Part shown: in pieces, positions 56,897 through 64,000 of the stretch
How positions within the stretch are numbered: position 1 is the first letter of the stretch
Layout: every line of letters starts with the position of its first letter
Assembly: GCA_963765585.1 (NCBI GenBank)
Contig: CAVXXB010000002.1
Coordinates: forward strand, 186,001 to 250,000
Reading direction: 5' to 3'
Source of the DNA: CAVXXB01 sp963765585
GTDB lineage: Bacteria; Calditrichota; Calditrichia; JAJRVZ01
Length of the DNA: 64,000 nucleotides
Notes under the pieces: model-generated
The model's database searches: none
Told to the model about the DNA's origin: nothing
What the model saw: only the letters and a program-made list of their open reading frames with translations
Position numbers and translations under genes: made by a program

Positions 56897-58726
56897 ATGC
56901 GATGGAAAGGAATCATATTTTTAGTTGCTATCATTTTCCTTGCCTTTCTTCTAAGTCTGATTTTTTCCAACAAAATTGTTGAAAATGAATTGGAAAATCT
57001 TGGTACCACAATTGTTGGAGCCAGAGTTGAAATTGACGATCTGGATTTCTCGCTATCCGACTTATATATACGCTGGTCAAAACTGCAGGTAACAGATCCT
57101 GACAATACGATGAAGAATCTCCTCGAAACTGGTCAGACGGATTTCGATCTTGAACTGATTCCACTTTTTTCGGGTAAAGTGATTATAGAAAACATTCAAA
57201 TATCCGATGTGCAATCCGGGACTGATCGTGAAACTGACGGTGCGATCGGTCGGGACGAACACCCGGGACAAAACAGTTTTATTGCCAGTACAGTGAATTC
57301 TCTTTATAAGGAAGTGTCCACTCCTGTCGGCAGCCAGATTTTAGCATTACAACAAAAAATTAATGTGGATAGCATTTTAAAGATTCTTGAGATTGAATCT
57401 ATTACAAAAATGAAAAATCTGCAGGAAGATTTGTCCGGGAAATACAATTCATGGGAAACACGCCTTAACCAGGTATCGATCGTTGAAGATGCCCGGCTTG
57501 TAGAACAAAAAGTTAAGGCGCTCGATGTCAACAAAGCCAAAACCATCGAGGGATTTCAACGGACCATGAATGACATCGATGCTATTAAAACTACGGCGAC
57601 AAAAATTGAAAACCAGGTATCTGAAACAAAAAAAGATCTTACCGAGGATCTGAGCTTGGCTCATACAGATCTTAATCAAATAGATGATTGGATAAAGCAG
57701 GATTACTCCCGGGCACTGGCCAAAGCAAATCTGGCCGAGATGAATGCCGAAAATATTGGGAAACTGATATTTGGCGGTAAACTGGTTGACCGGATTACAC
57801 AATATTTGGGCTATATTGGCACTGCCCGGTCATATGCTGAAAAATATAGTGCAGCCAATCCCAAGAAACAGAATCCGCCCCGGTATAAGGGACAGGATAT
57901 ATATTTCGCCGGGCAAAATATTGATCCGGATTTCTGGATAAAGAAGATTTCGTTATCAGGAAAATCCGGACAAAATCTGAACATTGCAGGCGATTTATCA
58001 AATCTGGTATCCAATCAAAAATTGATTGGCAAACCGACAGAAATTAACATTAAGAGCCTGGACAATAAGGCCACATCATTTAGTCTGACCGGACTGTTCA
58101 ATTATATCGATCCGGAACCGGGGGAAAAGATACAATTATCATATGCCGGATTCTCGCTAGCAGATACAAAATTATCAGATTCCGGTTTTCTGCCCAACAA
58201 AATAAACTCTGGCTTTGGTAGTGTTTCGGCAAAAATCAGTCTACTTGGTGAAACCATCGATGGTGAAGTCAACTTTTCCGGTAGTAATCTAAAATTTGAA
58301 AACTTAAAAAAATCACAATCCGGGAATAGTCTTGAAGGGATTGTACATTCAATAATTGCTGGAATTAATGATGTTGATTTTAAGGCTCGAATCACCGGAT
58401 CTCAGGACAACATCAAGTTTTCGCTCAACTCAAATCTGGATAAGATATTTGCAAGTCGATTAAAAAACATTGCCGGAGAAAAAATTAACGAAGCCAGGGC
58501 ACGGATAAAATCGGAGATAGAAAACAGAATTAAGTCACAACAGAAGGAACTAAACACATTTGTCTCGACCCAGGAGTTGCAATTGAATTCAAAAATCAAG
58601 GAATATGAAGAAATTGTAAGCACAAACAATAAACTTGTTGATGAAAAGAAAAAAGAAGTAGAAAAAATATTTGAAAATGAAAAATCGAATGTAAAAGACA
58701 AAGTAAAAGACCTGTTTAAATTTTAA
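56897..58726 (+). CDS. TIGR03545 protein, AsmA-like envelope protein
   Basis: The product is 609 residues with GAGAGG upstream. An N-terminal membrane anchor (IIFLVAIIFLAFLLSLIF) is followed by an AsmA-like beta region (DLDFSLSDLYIRWSKLQV), a long coiled coil (about 120-330), a second beta region with the motif YFAGQNIDPDFWIKKISLSG and a C-terminal charged coiled coil. AsmA-type proteins span the periplasm and help lipid transport; this role is only inferred. It is co-encoded with the TIGR03546 membrane protein. Confidence 0.82.
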   Translation: MRWKGIIFLVAIIFLAFLLSLIFSNKIVENELENLGTTIVGARVEIDDLDFSLSDLYIRWSKLQVTDPDNTMKNLLETGQTDFDLELIPLFSGKVIIENIQISDVQSGTDRETDGAIGRDEHPGQNSFIASTVNSLYKEVSTPVGSQILALQQKINVDSILKILEIESITKMKNLQEDLSGKYNSWETRLNQVSIVEDARLVEQKVKALDVNKAKTIEGFQRTMNDIDAIKTTATKIENQVSETKKDLTEDLSLAHTDLNQIDDWIKQDYSRALAKANLAEMNAENIGKLIFGGKLVDRITQYLGYIGTARSYAEKYSAANPKKQNPPRYKGQDIYFAGQNIDPDFWIKKISLSGKSGQNLNIAGDLSNLVSNQKLIGKPTEINIKSLDNKATSFSLTGLFNYIDPEPGEKIQLSYAGFSLADTKLSDSGFLPNKINSGFGSVSAKISLLGETIDGEVNFSGSNLKFENLKKSQSGNSLEGIVHSIIAGINDVDFKARITGSQDNIKFSLNSNLDKIFASRLKNIAGEKINEARARIKSEIENRIKSQQKELNTFVSTQELQLNSKIKEYEEIVSTNNKLVDEKKKEVEKIFENEKSNVKDKVKDLFKF

Positions 58727-58746
58727 CATAACGAAGGAGAATTTCA

Positions 58747-59205
58747 ATGCGGGTATTAACTATATTATTGGCAATTTTTATGATCGCCTGTTCACAACCG
58801 GGTCAGGAATCCGCCAGTCAAAGTTTTGGTGCAGAAATAACCATGACAGAGCCCATCAAGTTGGCAGAGGTCTATTCTAATCCGGCGGATTATGATGGTC
58901 AGGAAATATTGCTCGAAGGTAAGATTGTCGAAGTTTGTCAAAAAAAGGGCTGTTGGTTTAAAATGACAGATGGTAACCATGAATTGACGGTTAAGTTTAA
59001 GGACTATGCTTTTTTCGTGCCAAAAGATGCTGCTGAATCCATTGTAAGAGTTCAGGGTATTTTTGAAGCTGAAGTCGATGATCATATTTCTCAGGAATCC
59101 AACGAACAGAGCGAAATGAAATCTGAACATGATCATGATTCGTCACCGTATACATTCACAGCCGCCGCAGTTATAATAACACCTGAGAAGAAAGAAAAGA
59201 TATAA
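58747..59205 (+). CDS. DUF4920 lipoprotein
   Basis: The product is 152 residues with AAGGAG before the ATG. Lipoprotein signal: LAIFMIAC-S. The DUF4920 core is present: YDGQEILLEGKIVEVCQKKGCW, then VKFKDYAFFVPKDA. An insertion rich in Glu, Asp and His (about 108-130, EHDHD) may bind metal. The family has an OB-like fold and unknown function. It follows TIGR03545 by 20 bases. Confidence 0.88.
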   Translation: MRVLTILLAIFMIACSQPGQESASQSFGAEITMTEPIKLAEVYSNPADYDGQEILLEGKIVEVCQKKGCWFKMTDGNHELTVKFKDYAFFVPKDAAESIVRVQGIFEAEVDDHISQESNEQSEMKSEHDHDSSPYTFTAAAVIITPEKKEKI

Positions 59206-59219
59206 CCCGAATTCAACTG

Positions 59220-59732
59220 ATGACTGGAAAAAACATCGAAATAAAAGCCCGGATAGCTGATCTCGAGAGTGTATTATCACGTATCCGGGCTATATGTAAG
59301 AAGAAACCGGTCGAGATTCATCAAAAAGATACCTTTTTTCATTGTACCAATGGCAGAATTAAACTGCGAGAATTTGATGATGAAACCGGTGAACTGATTT
59401 ATTATAAACGAAAAAATACAAGCGGACCCAAATTATCCGAATATCATAGATATGAGAGTAAGAATCCCGGGGAGTTGCTGGCTTCGCTGACAAGTGCCTA
59501 TGGTGTGCTCGGAGTGGTGCAAAAAAAGCGCATCTTATATTTGATCGGTCAGACGAGGGTGCATGTGGATCATGTTAAGTATCTTGGTGAGTTCGTTGAA
59601 CTTGAGGTAGTATTAAAATCCGATCAAAGTTTAAAAGAAGGAACAATAATTGCTGAAGAGTTAATGAGTAAATTAGGGATCAACAACAGAGACCTGATTG
59701 AATCGGCATATATTGATTTACTTCATGAGTAA
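59220..59732 (+). CDS. CYTH-domain protein (class IV adenylate cyclase/CyaB-like)
   Basis: The product is 170 residues. N-terminal NIEIKARI is the E-x-E-x-K-like signature in its E-x-K form. Further basic and acidic residues of the triphosphate tunnel: GRIKLREF, LIYYKRKN and VHVDHVKYLGEFVELEV. CYTH enzymes cleave or cyclise nucleoside or organic triphosphates; the CyaB/class IV subgroup includes adenylate cyclases and phosphatases. Fourteen bases separate it from the DUF4920 gene, so they are probably co-transcribed. Confidence 0.87.
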   Translation: MTGKNIEIKARIADLESVLSRIRAICKKKPVEIHQKDTFFHCTNGRIKLREFDDETGELIYYKRKNTSGPKLSEYHRYESKNPGELLASLTSAYGVLGVVQKKRILYLIGQTRVHVDHVKYLGEFVELEVVLKSDQSLKEGTIIAEELMSKLGINNRDLIESAYIDLLHE

Positions 59733-59736
59733 CTGA

Positions 59737-61681
59737 CTAATCCCACAAGATCCAGTCTATTCCAAAACGCCACCGAATGTATCTTTCATAGTAACCCCTG
59801 ATTACCTGATAATCTTCAGATAGCGCATTATCCATCTCAAAAAATATTCTGGCTTCTTTTATGGTTGCGGCTGCTTTCCAGTTCAGCACCTGATAGGCTC
59901 CGGTTATCTGCTCACCAACATAAAAGCGATCCATGCGCGGGTCAAAAAACAGATCATTGTGCTGGTCATAAAACTGTGCCCAGCCGTATAAATCAAAAAT
60001 TAGTGCACCATTCAACCACACATCATGAAAATGAATTTTTCCCCAAACACTGCTCCGGGGCGTAATATACAGATCCGCAAATGTATATTGACCACCCGCT
60101 TTTAAATAAAATTTCCATATGGGAAATCCTACGGACAATCCGGTAAAAGTGAAGTCCCTGTAATTTTCAGAATTAGTATAATAGGGTTCATTCCAGAATA
60201 TTTCATCATTTACCAAATGGTACCCGCCATCCAGTCTGAAGTTGCCAGTTGTCATCAGACCGGATTTGATAACTGGCTTCAATACGCGAGTGGCGTTCCG
60301 GCACAAGATCCGGATTCCCATACAATGTGTCAAAATCAAAAAACCGTTCTCCGGAATTGGGAAACCGATTGGTTCTTCCGACACTCAAGTCAATATATTG
60401 ATTTTGTGCTATCTGGAAGTTTAACCCGGCATTGGCATTTATCTGAGGCGTATACTTTCCCTGAGCTGCAATATTAATACCGGCATTAATATTCAGATTA
60501 TTACCAAGTGGAACCTCTACAGCCCCGTATACATTTCCACTATGGGGATAGTAAGTCTGACTGAACGGAATTCCCCTGACCCGTGTATAAAGCGCGCCAC
60601 CGCCAACAAGCAGGTTAATATCATCTATATCCAAATTGTAGTTGGCATCCAGACCGTACCTGATATCCTCAAATTGCAGGTAAAATGACGGATCATTTTC
60701 ATCCCATAACTCTCGTGAATAATTTGTGCCAAAAGCCACAACATGAAACCGGTTCTTATGACCTTTATCCGGGAACCACGTCAAATCCAGAAAATAATCA
60801 TCCCTTATTTCCTGCATCAAAGGTCGCACTACTTCATTCAGAATTTCATACTGAGCTAAACCAATCTTATGCCGGTCTAAAAACACCTGCGAGCGCAGGT
60901 AAAGATCCTGATCAATCTGCCAGGTAATCTCCCCCCGCAGATTTACACCACGGAATGCGGCCGTAAGTAAAGTGCCATCATACAAGTTATTAAATCCACC
61001 CAGTTGAATCGAAAATTTATCCGAAAATGCTTTTGCAAAACTGATATCCAGTACGCTTAAACCAAACACACCCTGCTTATATAGAATCCGTGTCCATGGC
61101 TCTTCCGAATGCAGACTTACGGGGGTGACCTGTATTCGACTGCCCCCGCTCTGACCATAGGATTGCATTCCACCAAGAGTTCCATCTGTCTCTATACTTT
61201 GGGTGTGAGGTACTGAGAGAAACTGCAAATTATACATGCCATGAACCGGGCTGTTCATATAAGCACCATTAAAGAATAAGGCAGTCTGCTGGGGAAGAAG
61301 ATTTATCGGCGCCATATATGCCGGACGGCCATTTTCTTTCAAATCGTAATAAAACCATAGGGCATCTTCACGAAACAGATCTGTCACACTCACATAATTC
61401 ATATCTTTTTGATCCCCGGCCCTGAATATCTGGCTACGGGAAGAATCGGAAGGAACTCTCAGGTTATTATTAATATCATACCAGTATAACTGGGATTTAA
61501 CGGGTTGGGTCAGGACTGAATCTGTTTTTATGATAGATAAACTGTCAGCGGAAGAATCTGCAGGAACAGAAAACCGGACACTATCAGTCAGCATCACCGA
61601 ACTGCTGTCATTTTGACCATAAAGGAGCGAGGCAGAATAGATAAATAACAAATAGTAAATAAATCGAATATTCAATTTCAT
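59737..61681 (-). CDS. TonB-dependent-receptor-like outer-membrane barrel, one frame break
   Basis: The ATG at 61681 starts a signal peptide (FIYYLLFIYSASLLYGQ). The N-terminal half has a degenerate plug-like region (ETDGTLGGMQSYGQSGGSRIQVTP in part: GGMQSYGQSGGSRI). The barrel follows, with the TonB-receptor hallmark YGNPDLVPERHSRIEASYQI. The frame ends at 60206 but continues one base out (LDGGYHLVNDEIFW) to the true end at 59737, RFGIDWILWD. The total is about 647 residues. The break is at AGTCT (60233-60237). It lacks a clear TonB box. The transported compound is unknown. It converges with the CYTH gene, four bases between stops. Confidence 0.78.
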
Positions 61682-61757
61682 CGATGTAGATTACTTACAA
61701 AGAAAATTTTAAGCAAACTTATTTTATGAGCAATTTGAGTATATCAGAAATAAACCT

Positions 61758-64000
61758 TTACTCGGATACGATCGCTTCAGTTTGCTGTTTAACATCCCGC
61801 TCTTTATTCAAAAATAGTGCTGTTATCTTTCTGAAATAACGCCCCATATCATCAAATAATGTATATGCCCAGGGCACCGCAATTAATGAAAGTACCGTTG
61901 AAGTTAGTAAACCACCAATTATGGTTCTTCCCAATGGTGCATAAGGAATCCCGATCATCTGTGCATTTCCTACGGCCATGGGTAATAATCCGCCAATCGT
62001 AGTAAAGGCCGTCATCAAAATCGGCCGGAATCGCTGCTTACCCGCCTGCATAATGGCATCATGCCGGTTATATCCCTGTTTACGAAGTCTGTTAACCAGA
62101 TCGATAAGCACAATGGCATTATTTACCACAATACCTATGAGAATAATAAATCCAATTTGGCTCATTAAGTCAATGGCGGTGTCAGTCAGGTATAAAAGCC
62201 AGAATGCACCAAAAAACGAGAACGGGACCGCAATAATAACAGATAGCGGCAGCACAAAAGATTCAAACAAGAAACCCATGAGCAGAAATACAAATGTGGC
62301 TGATAGAATCATGGCAAATTGCTGGCTGCTGTCACTCTCCCGCATTCGACGAAAATTATCCCCTTTTGTCCAGGAATAGCCATAGGGCATCTCAAAACCC
62401 GCCATGGCCTGATCCACCTGCTGGAAAATTTTGCCCATATTATCACTGGTTGTATTTGCCTTTACACTCAGGAACGTTTTACCATCCCGGCGCTGAATCT
62501 CACCAAAACCCTTGGCAATTGTAATCCTTGCCAGAGCATCAAGCGGAATTTCACGACCATTCTCGCTGAAGAAGGTTAAATTCTTGAGCTGATAAAGATT
62601 ACGACGATCTTCTTTCTGCAATTGAATTCTTACCTGAATTTCTTTCTCTTCAGTTTGATATTTGGGTAGTGGTATGCCTCGCAAGGCATATTGAACTGTA
62701 CCCGAAATTACCTGCGGTGATATGCCATATTTTTTTGCCTGTTCGCGGTTAATGGTTAACCGGATTTCATCACTGCCGCTTTCCCGGTCCGTTTCGACAC
62801 TTATAATTTCTTCGATCGATCGTAACCTGCGGGCCATTTCTTCAGACAGTTCATACAACTTTTCTGTGTCATCACCAAAAAGTGATAAGGTTAAAGAGGC
62901 ATCTTCACCTCCGTCACCACCACGCCATCTGGTACGGATCTCAACACCAGGAAAGATCGGAAGTCTTTTCTTAATATCCTCCACGACTTCCGTATATTCC
63001 ATATAACCACCTTCTTTGAGACCGAGTTGCTTAATTATATTATGATAGAAAACTTCATACCACTGTCTTTTCTCCGGGGGGTGTAAAAAAATACGCATTT
63101 GTCCCCAATTATGACTGTACCTTGTATCGATTGTCCTCACATTATATACATTTTTTTTGGCCAGCACGGTATCCTCTACCGTATTAATAATTTTCCCAAC
63201 ATATTCAATTGTTAGATTATCCGGCAAATCAAAAAATAACCGCACATCATTTATATTTCCCCGCATATCCGGATTTGACTTTGAATTTTGTGCCGCATAC
63301 ACCATGGAAATCAAAACCAGTATCAGAAAAATCGATGTCTCTATCCGATGACTCAATGTCCAGCCAAGTAACCGTTGATAAAGACTATTGGTTTTGACAA
63401 TTGCCAGCGGTTCTTCCACCTCACGCCGGCTAACAATCTTTGTTGCAGCCAATGGTATAAATATCATGGCAACCAATAGAGAACCCAAAAGAGAGACAAT
63501 TACGGGTAATCCAATACGTAACATATAAAACTTGAAACCGACATTATCGTTCATTACAATAAGGGGAAGAAAAACCACAACAGTTGTCAGGGTTGCCATA
63601 GTTACCGCAAGAGCAACTTCACTGGCACCCCATAATCCCGCCTTTTTATCTGAGACACCCTCTGTTCGCTTGGAATAGATATTTTCCAGAACTACAATTG
63701 AATTATCGACCACCATACCTACCGACACCATTAAACCCATCATCGTAATCAGGTTTAAAGTCCAGCCAATAAAATACATGAAAGTAATGGTAACCAGAAT
63801 CGAAAGTGGAATTGCCATATTAACGATCAATGTCATACGGAAACGACGAAGGAAAAAGTACATAACAGCAAATGCAAATATACCACCCCAAATGGCAGCA
63901 TTCTGCAAATTCTCGATTGATTCTGTAATAAACGTACCCTGGTTGAACAGAATTTCCGCTTCAAAACCGGATAATCTTGGATCTTTTTTTATCTCATTAT
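61758..64000 (-). CDS. RND-family efflux pump (HAE1/AcrB-like), 5' end cut by window edge
   Basis: The frame is open from 61758 to the window edge: 747 codons of a protein that is usually about 1030. The first residues visible (FEAEILFNQGTFI, then AAIWGGIFAFAVMYFFLRRFR) belong to the end of the first porter region and helix 2. The proton-relay Asp is in VGMVVDNSIVVLENIY, and ATLTTVVVFLPL follows. The second half has the duplicated membrane block: IGFIILIGIVVNNAIVLID, then GKQRFRPILMTAFTTIGGLLPMA. It is an inner-membrane proton antiporter. The periplasmic adaptor gene is expected just beyond the right edge. The TonB-receptor-like gene follows on the same strand. Confidence 0.92.
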   Translation of the reverse strand, partial: NEIKKDPRLSGFEAEILFNQGTFITESIENLQNAAIWGGIFAFAVMYFFLRRFRMTLIVNMAIPLSILVTITFMYFIGWTLNLITMMGLMVSVGMVVDNSIVVLENIYSKRTEGVSDKKAGLWGASEVALAVTMATLTTVVVFLPLIVMNDNVGFKFYMLRIGLPVIVSLLGSLLVAMIFIPLAATKIVSRREVEEPLAIVKTNSLYQRLLGWTLSHRIETSIFLILVLISMVYAAQNSKSNPDMRGNINDVRLFFDLPDNLTIEYVGKIINTVEDTVLAKKNVYNVRTIDTRYSHNWGQMRIFLHPPEKRQWYEVFYHNIIKQLGLKEGGYMEYTEVVEDIKKRLPIFPGVEIRTRWRGGDGGEDASLTLSLFGDDTEKLYELSEEMARRLRSIEEIISVETDRESGSDEIRLTINREQAKKYGISPQVISGTVQYALRGIPLPKYQTEEKEIQVRIQLQKEDRRNLYQLKNLTFFSENGREIPLDALARITIAKGFGEIQRRDGKTFLSVKANTTSDNMGKIFQQVDQAMAGFEMPYGYSWTKGDNFRRMRESDSSQQFAMILSATFVFLLMGFLFESFVLPLSVIIAVPFSFFGAFWLLYLTDTAIDLMSQIGFIILIGIVVNNAIVLIDLVNRLRKQGYNRHDAIMQAGKQRFRPILMTAFTTIGGLLPMAVGNAQMIGIPYAPLGRTIIGGLLTSTVLSLIAVPWAYTLFDDMGRYFRKITALFLNKERDVKQQTEAIVSE

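Noticed and set aside
2630..61681. Programmed ribosomal frameshifting as the cause of the frame breaks
   Set aside because: The motif appears in both orientations relative to the coding strand, slip sites differ, stops are not placed at the shift, and many unrelated genes are affected. A sequence-level indel is simpler.

Overview
The window comes from a diderm bacterium of moderate to low GC. Lipoprotein signals, TonB/ExbB/ExbD proteins, outer-membrane barrel proteins, a bactofilin and many TPR proteins point to an uncultivated lineage near the FCB group (for example Calditrichota, KSB1 or a related candidate phylum). That placement is an inference. The complete single-operon F-type ATP synthase argues against a typical Bacteroidota genome, where this operon is usually arranged differently. 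No rRNA, CRISPR array, transposase or prophage was seen. One tRNA, tRNA-Leu(GAG), was found.

Layout. 1-5.6 kb is accessory: a lipoprotein of the endonuclease/exonuclease/phosphatase fold that runs off the left edge, decayed gene fragments embedded in repeats, a TolB-like/TPR protein, and an AbiE-type toxin-antitoxin pair with a striking operator-like dyad. 5.8-9.8 kb carries tRNA-Leu, secG, tpiA, pgk and gap on the minus strand. 10.1-13.2 kb (plus strand) carries an amidohydrolase-type purine deaminase, a TPR lipoprotein and adenosine deaminase. 13.2-20.6 kb (minus) is phoH, thiolase, 3-hydroxyacyl-CoA dehydrogenase, nusB, a metallophosphoesterase and secA. 20.7-23.9 kb holds a LysM protein, a coiled-coil lipoprotein and aspS.

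24.1-35.1 kb is the most interesting block. It is a co-oriented cluster of two very large secreted TPR proteins, a secreted TonB-domain protein, one TolQ/ExbB, two TolR/ExbD and an AgmX/PglI-tail protein. The 1 TolQ + 2 TolR + AgmX-tail composition resembles the Agl-Glt proton-driven envelope machinery of myxobacteria. 35.2-45.4 kb is a continuous minus-strand run of parA-parB, an M23 peptidase, a bactofilin and atpZ-I-B-E-F-H-A-G-D-C. This joins chromosome segregation, cell shape and energy genes.

45.5-59.7 kb (plus strand, one exception) carries a GMC oxidoreductase, a DUF5916 surface protein translationally coupled to a GH9-polysaccharide deacetylase fusion, a CoA-binding protein, an orphan ParA, a DUF1761 membrane protein (minus), a POT/MFS transporter, the TIGR03546/TIGR03545 pair, a DUF4920 lipoprotein and a CYTH protein. 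The right end (minus) holds a TonB-dependent-receptor-like barrel and an RND efflux pump cut by the window edge.

Fourteen otherwise well-formed genes or gene parts are broken by a single-base frame change. Most breaks can be repaired by removing one base, and eight of them sit on GTCT/AGAC. The favoured explanation is a motif-dependent sequencing or assembly indel, so frame-broken genes are annotated here as whole genes with the break noted.
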